A program made the translations under genes and the position numbers. A model generated the notes under the pieces. That model searched no databases, was not told where the DNA came from, and saw only the letters and a program-made list of their open reading frames with translations. Shown here piece by piece: positions 5,880-11,506 of a DNA stretch of 11,506 bases. Location of the stretch: assembly GCA_023250775.1 (NCBI GenBank), contig JAHFAA010000083.1, positions 1 through 11,506 on the forward strand. Reading direction: 5' to 3'. This stretch comes from Bdellovibrionales bacterium (GTDB lineage: Bacteria; Bdellovibrionota; Bacteriovoracia; Bacteriovoracales; Bacteriovoracaceae). How positions within the stretch are numbered: position 1 is the first letter of the stretch; every line of letters starts with the position of its first letter.

Positions 5880-7244
5880 ATGAAGTTGACAGCTTTACTT
5901 TTTTTAATCTTCGCCAATTTACTTTTCAGCTGCTCAGCACCCGTCTATCGCAAGCTGTCTTCGGCCGACGATACCGAAATGGAATATGTGGATGTTTGCG
6001 ATCAGCATGGACTGTGCCGAAAATTTTCACGACTTGTCATGGGGACGGATCATCTGGTCCAGGCCAACTGGTCCGGCGAAGGAGCGCCTGAGATTTCAGA
6101 AGAAGAGGCGCAAAAGATTTTGGATGAGGCGGCGAAGCTGGGCATCAATCTTTTTGATACCTCGCCGATTTATGTCGGCGGCGTGGAATACAAGCTAGGG
6201 CGATGGATTCAGTCACGCCAAACAAGTATCAAGGACGATGACTTTTTTTATAATAAAAATTCCAACCCCGACCGAAAAATTTATGCCTTATCCAAGGGGG
6301 GATTTCCTTTTGATCTCTTTTACTCGAAAAAGCTCGAGCGCGGGACCCACTCGCCTGAGCTGATGAGTGTGCTGACAAAAAATAATCTTTTGATTCCCGA
6401 CTCCGATCAACTGCAAAATGTTCCGCCCGGCACCTACGCCAGTCGCCTTTATGGGAGTGAGGAGCAAATCAGCGAGCGTGTGGCGGAGGAAATGGGCCAC
6501 ACTCTGACCAACCTAAATGGCGAAGTCACAATCTATCTCATGCATCGAGACGACGGGGATTATTTTAAATTTAACGAGGTGAAGAGAAAAAAGAATTCCA
6601 TCTCAAGCATCATGCGCGCTTTGAGTTCGCAAAAAATTTCCAGCAAGATGGGCCTGCTGGGCTGGTCCAATTGGCAAACTGAACGTGTCAATGAGTCGTT
6701 GAAATTGGCGGCCCAGGATGAGACCTTGACTCGGCCGGTGCTTAACAGTCCCTACTTTTCGCTTTTCGAGATGACCAGTCGGACCATTCATGCCGGTGGT
6801 GTGCAAGTGACCCACAAAGAAATGATGGACCCGGAGTTTGAAAAGGGAATTAAGATTATGTCTTACTCTCCGCTGGGGGGCTTTAGTATCTTGGATAAAC
6901 CCGAACCCAAGTGGGAAAATGCCATGAAGGCCGCCAAGGAAAAATATGAGCAAGGCGATGCTTACTGGCAAAATGTTTATCCCGCCATTTTTACACCGGC
7001 AAATAAGGCGCGCTTTGAAAGAGTGGTCAAATTTACCCAGGACTTCAATCGTGAGCATGACACCACTTACACCATTGATCAGATGATCAATGCCTACGCG
7101 CTGGCGCATAAGAGGGCCAATTTTTTGGCGGTTGGGCCGATCACCATCGAACAGCTTCATCGCACCGTACGCTCGCTTAAACTCGCCCATATGCTGACTG
7201 ATAAAGATCTGGAATTCCTTTATAGCGGGAATCGCGAAAATTAA
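5880..7244 (+). CDS. Aldo/keto reductase-family lipoprotein
   Basis: This 454-residue protein combines a lipoprotein signal (hydrophobic residues 4-16, lipobox LFSC with Cys18) with an aldo/keto reductase TIM barrel. The catalytic tetrad of the family is visible: Asp93 and Tyr98 in LFDTSPIY, Lys139 in ALSKGG, and His222 in YLMHRDD. Later barrel motifs include GWSNW (261-265), SYSPLGGF (328-335) and AVGPITIEQL (427-436), the last being the usual cofactor-binding end. It is about 100 residues longer than most relatives. Part of the excess is an insertion between Lys139 and His222, and about 60 residues precede the barrel. No twin-arginine motif is seen. The substrate is unknown. The ATG at 5880 has AAGGA seven nt upstream. 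An exported NADPH-dependent enzyme would be unusual (see findings). The next gene follows after 48 nt. Confidence 0.88.
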   Translation: MKLTALLFLIFANLLFSCSAPVYRKLSSADDTEMEYVDVCDQHGLCRKFSRLVMGTDHLVQANWSGEGAPEISEEEAQKILDEAAKLGINLFDTSPIYVGGVEYKLGRWIQSRQTSIKDDDFFYNKNSNPDRKIYALSKGGFPFDLFYSKKLERGTHSPELMSVLTKNNLLIPDSDQLQNVPPGTYASRLYGSEEQISERVAEEMGHTLTNLNGEVTIYLMHRDDGDYFKFNEVKRKKNSISSIMRALSSQKISSKMGLLGWSNWQTERVNESLKLAAQDETLTRPVLNSPYFSLFEMTSRTIHAGGVQVTHKEMMDPEFEKGIKIMSYSPLGGFSILDKPEPKWENAMKAAKEKYEQGDAYWQNVYPAIFTPANKARFERVVKFTQDFNREHDTTYTIDQMINAYALAHKRANFLAVGPITIEQLHRTVRSLKLAHMLTDKDLEFLYSGNREN

Positions 7245-7260
7245 GACAAATTTTGCTTAA

Positions 7261-7289
7261 TTGGCGAAAAAGCTATCTGAGATTATAAT
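7261..7289 (+). promoter_or_regulatory. Promoter for the Cys-rich protein gene
   Basis: TTGGCG (7261-7266, 4 of 6 matches to the -35 consensus), a 17-nt spacer, and a perfect TATAAT (7284-7289) lie directly before the start codon at 7293. Transcription would start at about 7296, on or beside the ATGATG, and no Shine-Dalgarno is visible, so a leaderless mRNA is possible. Confidence 0.5.
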
Positions 7290-7292
7290 TTC

Positions 7293-8657
7293 ATGATGGA
7301 GAAGAAAATCTATCAACTAATCGCTTTTTCTCTCGTCTTGCTGCTGGCGACTCCTCTGGCGTGGTCCGACAATGGGCCGGCGGCCTGCCAGACGGACACC
7401 ACGCGCCTTTGCGCCTCAGCGATGAATGAAGACGGCGACCTGGCCGTGTATCAATGCCTGGAAAGGCATCTCTCAGAGGTAAACGCCACCTGCCGTGAGG
7501 CCGTTCTGCGTGCCAATCCCGTTTTGCGTGAACAGCTTGAGGTCGAAAAAGCTTGCCCGCAAGAGGCAACCACTCTCTGCCAAAAAGAAATCGCCAGACA
7601 GGCCTTGGTCGCCTGCTTGGAAAACAAATACAAACAACTCGGCAGTGTCTGCCTTGCAAGACTAACCGCCGGCAATGCAACGTTGAGAGCGCAGGTTGAA
7701 AAAGACGCCGATGAGAGAAAGAAAAAAGAAGAGGCCGAAAAGGCGGCGCTGGAGCAACAGAAAAAAGATGAGGAGAGAAGACTGAAAGAGGCCGAGCAAC
7801 AAAAAATCGCGAAAGAACACTATCAGCAGCGATACAAAGACTGTAAGGATCGTCTGGCGAAAGAGTCACCTGAAGCTCCGGGGGCCGATCGCTTCGCCTA
7901 CTGCGACCGCTATGCCAGACTTCCCGTGCCTTCACCTGAACAGAACACATGCTTGACCGAACTTAGTAAGGCCCTTACCGCTAAATACAAAAAACTCGCC
8001 AGTGATAAACTGCAAGCCGAGCTTGATGCCTGGGAATTTTGTAAAACCCAGTCCAATGATCCCGCCTTCGTGACTTGCGCCAAGGCCAGACTGAAGGATG
8101 GAGACGAGATTTTTATCGCGGGAAAATCCTGCGGCACTCTTCATCAACGTTGTCTCGCGCATCTGACGGGCGGGAAGAAAAGCAAAGATTCAGTCTACCG
8201 CAATTTTCTTTTTGCCATCTGCTCCTCCTTTGAGACCTATTACATGACTTTGAATGAATGTGCCGAAAAGGAAGCGTCTTACTGGATGGGCTTCTACAAG
8301 CAACCCAGAGACGGGGCCTTAGTGCAGCAGAAATTGCAGGAAAATAAAAAAGAATGCGTTTCCTTTTTTGAAAAAATTAACGGCTTCATGGATTGTATCA
8401 AGGAGACGAACGATAAGGATAATCGTCTGCGCACAACCGGGAACTCAAAAATGCTGGTGTATTTGTGCAAACAAAGTTCCGTCTATCGCAAGTGTGTGCT
8501 GAAAAAATTTTTCCGTCTCCCCGACTACATTCAGGTTTTGGGCTACCCTTCCTCTCAGCGAGAACAAGAAGACATTGATAAGGCCTGTCACGCCGAGGAG
8601 CTCCTGACCCCTCCGAACATCACTCCGATTCCAACCCCTACACCGCTGTGTCAATAA
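7293..8657 (+). CDS. Exported Cys-rich-repeat and coiled-coil protein
   Basis: This 454-residue protein has a signal peptide (residues 1 to about 25). Two tandem repeats of the Golgi GLG1/cysteine-rich-repeat type (PF00839-like) follow: Cys 32, 40, 55, 67 and Cys 88, 96, 108, 120, with the C-x7-C pair and the final C-x11-C spacing conserved between them. Residues about 131-180 form a strongly charged Lys/Glu coiled coil. The remaining 270 residues contain many further cysteines, often paired (for example KSCGTLHQRC), suggesting more disulfide-bonded helical units. The C-terminus is Pro/Thr-rich. In bacteria this repeat occurs in exported proteins of unknown function; no enzymatic role is suggested. 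Start is either of the adjacent ATGs at 7293 and 7296. The next gene begins 2 nt after the stop, so they may share a transcript. Confidence 0.82.
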   Translation: MMEKKIYQLIAFSLVLLLATPLAWSDNGPAACQTDTTRLCASAMNEDGDLAVYQCLERHLSEVNATCREAVLRANPVLREQLEVEKACPQEATTLCQKEIARQALVACLENKYKQLGSVCLARLTAGNATLRAQVEKDADERKKKEEAEKAALEQQKKDEERRLKEAEQQKIAKEHYQQRYKDCKDRLAKESPEAPGADRFAYCDRYARLPVPSPEQNTCLTELSKALTAKYKKLASDKLQAELDAWEFCKTQSNDPAFVTCAKARLKDGDEIFIAGKSCGTLHQRCLAHLTGGKKSKDSVYRNFLFAICSSFETYYMTLNECAEKEASYWMGFYKQPRDGALVQQKLQENKKECVSFFEKINGFMDCIKETNDKDNRLRTTGNSKMLVYLCKQSSVYRKCVLKKFFRLPDYIQVLGYPSSQREQEDIDKACHAEELLTPPNITPIPTPTPLCQ

Positions 8658-8659
8658 CC

Positions 8660-9094
8660 ATGAATAATTCAACCGGCCTGTGGCATGACGATTTTAACTT
8701 AAAGCAACTGCAAACTTTTAATCAGCACACCATGATTGAGCTGCTTGGCATTGAAATTACCCAGCGGGGTGACAATTTTCTGGTGGGCACCATGCCGGTT
8801 GATCACAGAACTCAAAGACCTTTTGGCGTCCTCCACGGCGGTGCCCTGTGCACCCTGGCCGAGACCCTGGGGAGTATCGCAGGAAACATGTGTATCGATT
8901 TCAAAAAAGAAATCGCCGTGGGCATGAACTTAAACGCCCACTATCTTCGACCTGTGACTCAAGGTGTGGTGACCGGAACGGCGACCATCATTCATAAGGG
9001 CAAAAAAACGCAGCTCTGGGATATTTCAATCGTCAATGAGGAAGGAAAGCTGGTCTGCACCGCCAGACTGTCGCTGTCCATTCTGCCTCAATAA
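8660..9094 (+). CDS. Hotdog-fold acyl-CoA thioesterase, MenI/YdiI-EntH-like
   Basis: This 144-residue single-domain hotdog protein hydrolyses an acyl-CoA or aroyl-CoA thioester in the cytoplasm. The key block is FGVLHGGALCTLAETLGSIA. Its HGG (59-61) places the substrate carbonyl and Glu68 is the expected catalytic residue, as in YdiI (MenI) and EntH. The upstream MPVDHRTQ and downstream LNAHYLRP blocks match the same subfamily. In menaquinone synthesis MenI cleaves 1,4-dihydroxy-2-naphthoyl-CoA, but members are promiscuous and no men genes are certain nearby, so the substrate is open. I chose the ATG at 8660 (2 nt after the previous stop) because its N-terminus aligns with the family; a GTG at 8648 in the same frame would overlap the previous gene. 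No strong ribosome binding site is seen, so translation may be coupled. The 3' end overlaps the convergent hydrolase gene by 7 nt. Confidence 0.88.
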   Translation: MNNSTGLWHDDFNLKQLQTFNQHTMIELLGIEITQRGDNFLVGTMPVDHRTQRPFGVLHGGALCTLAETLGSIAGNMCIDFKKEIAVGMNLNAHYLRPVTQGVVTGTATIIHKGKKTQLWDISIVNEEGKLVCTARLSLSILPQ

Positions 9095-9876
9095 CAAAAA
9101 AATTTTACAATGTGCTCCACCAGTTCTTGCGGGCATTCTGTCGGAAGCATATGTCCTGCTCCCTCGATGGTAAAAAATTTACTGTGCGGAAGATGCCGTG
9201 CCATTTCCTCAGAGCACTTTACGGGAGTTGATTTGTCTTTTGTTCCAACGACAATAATCGTTGGAGCGGTGATCTGTTTTAAAAATGGGATAACGCTGTC
9301 ACGACAGTAGACGGCAATCATGGCGTGGGCCGCGGATCGTTTATTTTGACAGCGCATACTTTTCATCACCGCTTCAAACTGAATCGGATGTGATTCTTCA
9401 AATCCTTGGCGAAACATAAAATCTTTTGAGAAAGACTCAAAAATGCGCAAGGGCCCAAACAGGCGAATAATAGATGCGGATCGCAGATGCTTTTTTAACG
9501 ACTTGGCCGGTTCCTGCCCGGCGGCGGTGCTGATCAATCCAAGCGCGGATACGCGAGCGGGATATTTGATCGCCATTCTTAGAACCGCCATTCCTCCCAT
9601 GGAAAAACCAATCGCCTGGGTCTGGGTGATTTTTTCCGCGTCAAGAATGGCCATCAGGTCATCGGCCGAATCCCACAAGGTGAAAGGAGTTTCGGTTGAA
9701 GAGTGGCGCTGTCCACGCAGATCAGGAATGATGAGGGTAAAGTTTTTTTCAAGCTGGCCAGTCATCTGATCCCACAGTGAACCATCGCCTAAGAGACCGT
9801 GGCAAAGCATGAGCGGAGGGCCGTTGCCTCTCACCTCGTAACTAATTTTTGTTCCCCAACGTTCAATATATTTCAT
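9088..9876 (-). CDS. Alpha/beta-fold hydrolase
   Basis: This 262-residue cytoplasmic alpha/beta hydrolase has a complete catalytic set: the oxyanion block HGLLGDG (26-32), the nucleophile elbow GFSMGG with Ser92, Asp214 in VGTKDKSTP, and His242 in EGAGHM. The length is typical of the MenH, 3-oxoadipate enol-lactonase (PcaD) and related group, and sequence motifs alone do not separate these. The neighbouring MenI-like gene makes a MenH-type or other CoA-pathway role imaginable, but the two genes are convergent and not an operon. I chose the ATG at 9876 because the protein then starts just before the first beta strand; an ATG at 9912 and a GTG at 9927 would overlap the divergent gene. No cleavable signal peptide is seen. 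Confidence 0.87.
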   Translation of the reverse strand: MKYIERWGTKISYEVRGNGPPLMLCHGLLGDGSLWDQMTGQLEKNFTLIIPDLRGQRHSSTETPFTLWDSADDLMAILDAEKITQTQAIGFSMGGMAVLRMAIKYPARVSALGLISTAAGQEPAKSLKKHLRSASIIRLFGPLRIFESFSKDFMFRQGFEESHPIQFEAVMKSMRCQNKRSAAHAMIAVYCRDSVIPFLKQITAPTIIVVGTKDKSTPVKCSEEMARHLPHSKFFTIEGAGHMLPTECPQELVEHIVKFFCY

Positions 9877-9910
9877 CTTTAACTCATCATACTGTAGAAT
9901 GAGGTCGTTC

Positions 9911-10924
9911 ATGAAGAAAATATCCACCCTTCTGTTTATTCTTCTTAGTTTCGCTCTTATTATTGGGGGCGTTTACTATGCCATTGCGAAAACAAACCTA
10001 ACCATCGCCGATGCCGTGGAGTTTCTCAGCATTTCCAAGGGAGTACTCGCCGCCTTTATCTCGCTCAGCCTGGTTCTCTATGCGCTGGATTCCTTTCGTT
10101 ATACTCTGGTAGGCAAGGTGCTGGGGGTGAAGATTTCCTTTCTTCAAGGCCTGGAACTTTCTATCATCAATTTTTTCTTCTCTTGGATTTCTCCCTGGGG
10201 GCTGCTTGGCCCAACCGCCACCGCCTACTATCTTCGCAAGTTGCAGGTGCCGGTTTCAAAAGGAGTTGTTTTTAGTTTTGCGAAATCGTTCACCGGCGTT
10301 TTTCTACTTCTGCTGGTGGCCATCGTGGCCGCCAGTTTGTCATCCAATAATCTCGCCAGCTCCCCTTTTGTTATGAGCACAATTTATTCGTCCATCGCTT
10401 TCTTCACGATTTTTTTTGGCGTGAGTTCGTTCATCGCCGTGAAGCTCGAGTGGATCAATAAAGTCGATACCTGGGCCACTTCTCTCAGGGACAAGTCTTT
10501 TCTGGAGAAAGGACTTGGCGTTGGTTTGCGTTCCCTCTCCAAGCTTGCGGCCCAAATCCATGAGATCCTTCAGGCCGGAACCAAGGGATTGCTCCTGATT
10601 GTTTTCTCCCACCTCGTTTATATTTTTGTGCTTATTTCCGCGCTGGTCTTCATTCTTTTCATTATCGGTGGGGCGACTGATCTCAACGTCATCTCCCCGG
10701 CCATCGTGCATTTAACCCTCTCCTATATCGCTCCCACCCCCAATGGCGCGGGAATTTCCGAGATGTTGATTCATCAGTTCTTTGATCCCTATATGCCGTA
10801 TAATCGAGCGGTGGTAGCGATAATTTTTTTCCGTTCCATCACGTTTTATTTGCAGATTGTGATTGGCCTGAGCTATATGCTGATTCGTGCCCGTTCCCTT
10901 CTGTTTCCAAGGGGTGAAAGTTGA
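9911..10924 (+). CDS. Flippase-like membrane protein (LPG-synthase TM / UPF0104 family)
   Basis: This 337-residue inner-membrane protein has about eight hydrophobic segments, including residues 5-25, 45-60, 80-100, 118-142, 158-177, 226-254 and 301-324. It matches the lysylphosphatidylglycerol-synthase transmembrane domain family, also annotated as flippase-like domain or UPF0104 (AglD-like). The hallmark APTPNGAGISE (274-284) corresponds to the family P-x-P-G-G-x-G-x-x-E motif. It has only the membrane part and no C-terminal aminoacyl-transfer domain, so it should not make lysyl-PG. Stand-alone members are thought to move lipid-linked substrates or assist glycolipid assembly. The ATG at 9911 has GAGG six nt upstream; an in-frame ATG at 9899 lacks one. 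The gene is divergent from the hydrolase (34-nt gap) and translationally coupled to the radical SAM gene. Confidence 0.87.
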   Translation: MKKISTLLFILLSFALIIGGVYYAIAKTNLTIADAVEFLSISKGVLAAFISLSLVLYALDSFRYTLVGKVLGVKISFLQGLELSIINFFFSWISPWGLLGPTATAYYLRKLQVPVSKGVVFSFAKSFTGVFLLLLVAIVAASLSSNNLASSPFVMSTIYSSIAFFTIFFGVSSFIAVKLEWINKVDTWATSLRDKSFLEKGLGVGLRSLSKLAAQIHEILQAGTKGLLLIVFSHLVYIFVLISALVFILFIIGGATDLNVISPAIVHLTLSYIAPTPNGAGISEMLIHQFFDPYMPYNRAVVAIIFFRSITFYLQIVIGLSYMLIRARSLLFPRGES

Positions 10925-11506
10925 TTCATTTTCTTCGAACCATTATTGATTTTATCTTATACAGCAATCGCCTGGAAAAAAGGGCCAAGATCTGGGCCAA
11001 ACATTACAAGCGCTATCTTGCCGGTGAATCACCGCGCGCCCCCCTGCCGGCGGTTTTGCAGCTCATCCCTACCGAGGGTTGTAATCTTCGCTGCTTGATG
11101 TGTAATCAATGGGGAGAGAGCGGCTACTACCGCGAGAAAAAGCGCGAGAGCGGGCACATGCCTATTCAGGATCTTCTCAAGATGCTGGATCATTTTCAAA
11201 CCATCGTTCCCGAATACACCTTAAGCCTCCATGGCGGCGAGCCTTTGGTTTATAAGGATTTTAAAAAACTTCTGAACTATGTTGCCGCCAAGAAAATTGA
11301 TACGCTCATCACCACCAACGGAACCCTGATTCATCGTTATCTTGACGAGCTTGTTTCAGTCAACAAAACCACCGTCTACTTGCTCTCCTTGGATGGCGAC
11401 GAGGAGACCAATGATCGAGTTCGTGGTGAGGGAACTTTTAAAACAGTGTGCGATGGAGTTTTGCTTCTACGCCAGGCCTGTCGCGCGAAAAAGGTCGGCG
11501 ATCCAA
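10921..11506 (+). CDS. Radical SAM protein (3' end beyond window)
   Basis: The frame is open from a TTG at 10921 to the window end (195 complete codons). The start is supported by AAGGGG (10909-10914) six nt upstream and a 4-nt TTGA overlap with the flippase stop codon. Radical SAM features are clear: the [4Fe-4S] motif C54-x3-C58-x2-C61 in EGCNLRCLMC, the SAM-binding HGGEPL (104-109), TTNGTLI, and SLDG in the later strand. An N-terminal stretch of about 50 basic and aromatic residues precedes the cluster motif and could be amphipathic and membrane-associated. The family uses a 5'-deoxyadenosyl radical; whether this member has a SPASM domain cannot be seen. Coupling to a flippase-like gene suggests modification of an envelope lipid or glycan. 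The substrate is unknown. Confidence 0.9.
   Translation, partial: MIHFLRTIIDFILYSNRLEKRAKIWAKHYKRYLAGESPRAPLPAVLQLIPTEGCNLRCLMCNQWGESGYYREKKRESGHMPIQDLLKMLDHFQTIVPEYTLSLHGGEPLVYKDFKKLLNYVAAKKIDTLITTNGTLIHRYLDELVSVNKTTVYLLSLDGDEETNDRVRGEGTFKTVCDGVLLLRQACRAKKVGDP

Noticed and set aside
6603..7190. Long minus-strand frame opposite the aldo/keto reductase gene
   Set aside because: It is a shadow frame of a gene with clear catalytic motifs; its translation shows no recognisable domain.
9244..9265. Perfect 8-bp inverted repeat TCCAACGA/TCGTTGGA with a 6-nt loop
   Set aside because: It lies inside the hydrolase coding sequence in a conserved beta strand (TIIVVG); probably a by-product of the codons.

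Overview
The window looks like a chromosomal segment of a Gram-negative, probably Bdellovibrionota or other deltaproteobacteria-like, organism. That placement is inference. It rests on two genes for exported lipoproteins with lipoboxes, one of them carrying a DUF1566/Lcl-type C-terminal domain, on an exported Cys-rich-repeat protein, and on the general style of the secreted hypothetical proteins. No rRNA, tRNA or taxonomic marker gene is present.

Left part (1-3921) is an accessory, cassette-like region. Five copies of one dispersed repeat alternate with single genes or a gene pair: copy 1 (1-72), gene A (membrane-anchored coiled-coil protein, +), copy 2 (828-881), gene B (DUF1566-type lipoprotein, -), copy 3 (2130-2263, inverted), gene C (small secreted protein, -), copy 4 (2951-3071), a HigB/HigA-like toxin-antitoxin pair (-), and copy 5 (3804-3921). 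Full-length copies are about 135 nt. They share a 54-nt core with a sharp right edge ending in CTTAATATT and carry a hairpin near the left edge. The 3' ends of all the cargo genes lie 2-21 nt from a repeat edge. This organisation, unidirectional repeats with mostly exported cargo plus an addiction module, is the most interesting feature of the window. No integron attC core sites could be supported.

Middle part (3922-5880) holds an apparently intact IS91-family HUH transposase gene on the minus strand. Its ribosome binding site and start codon are buried in a 13-bp hairpin that pairs fully only in the sense transcript. A further stretch of about 470 nt carries one possible small membrane-protein ORF and the upstream region of the next gene.

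Right part (5880-11506) looks like ordinary chromosome, densely packed and mostly on the plus strand: a predicted lipoprotein of the aldo/keto reductase family, an exported Cys-rich-repeat/coiled-coil protein, a MenI/YdiI-like hotdog thioesterase, a convergent alpha/beta hydrolase, and a divergent operon. That operon consists of a flippase-like (LPG-synthase TM/UPF0104) membrane protein overlapping by 4 nt the start of a radical SAM protein, which runs off the window end. The flippase/radical SAM pair suggests a cell-envelope lipid or glycan pathway, but the product cannot be named from this sequence.
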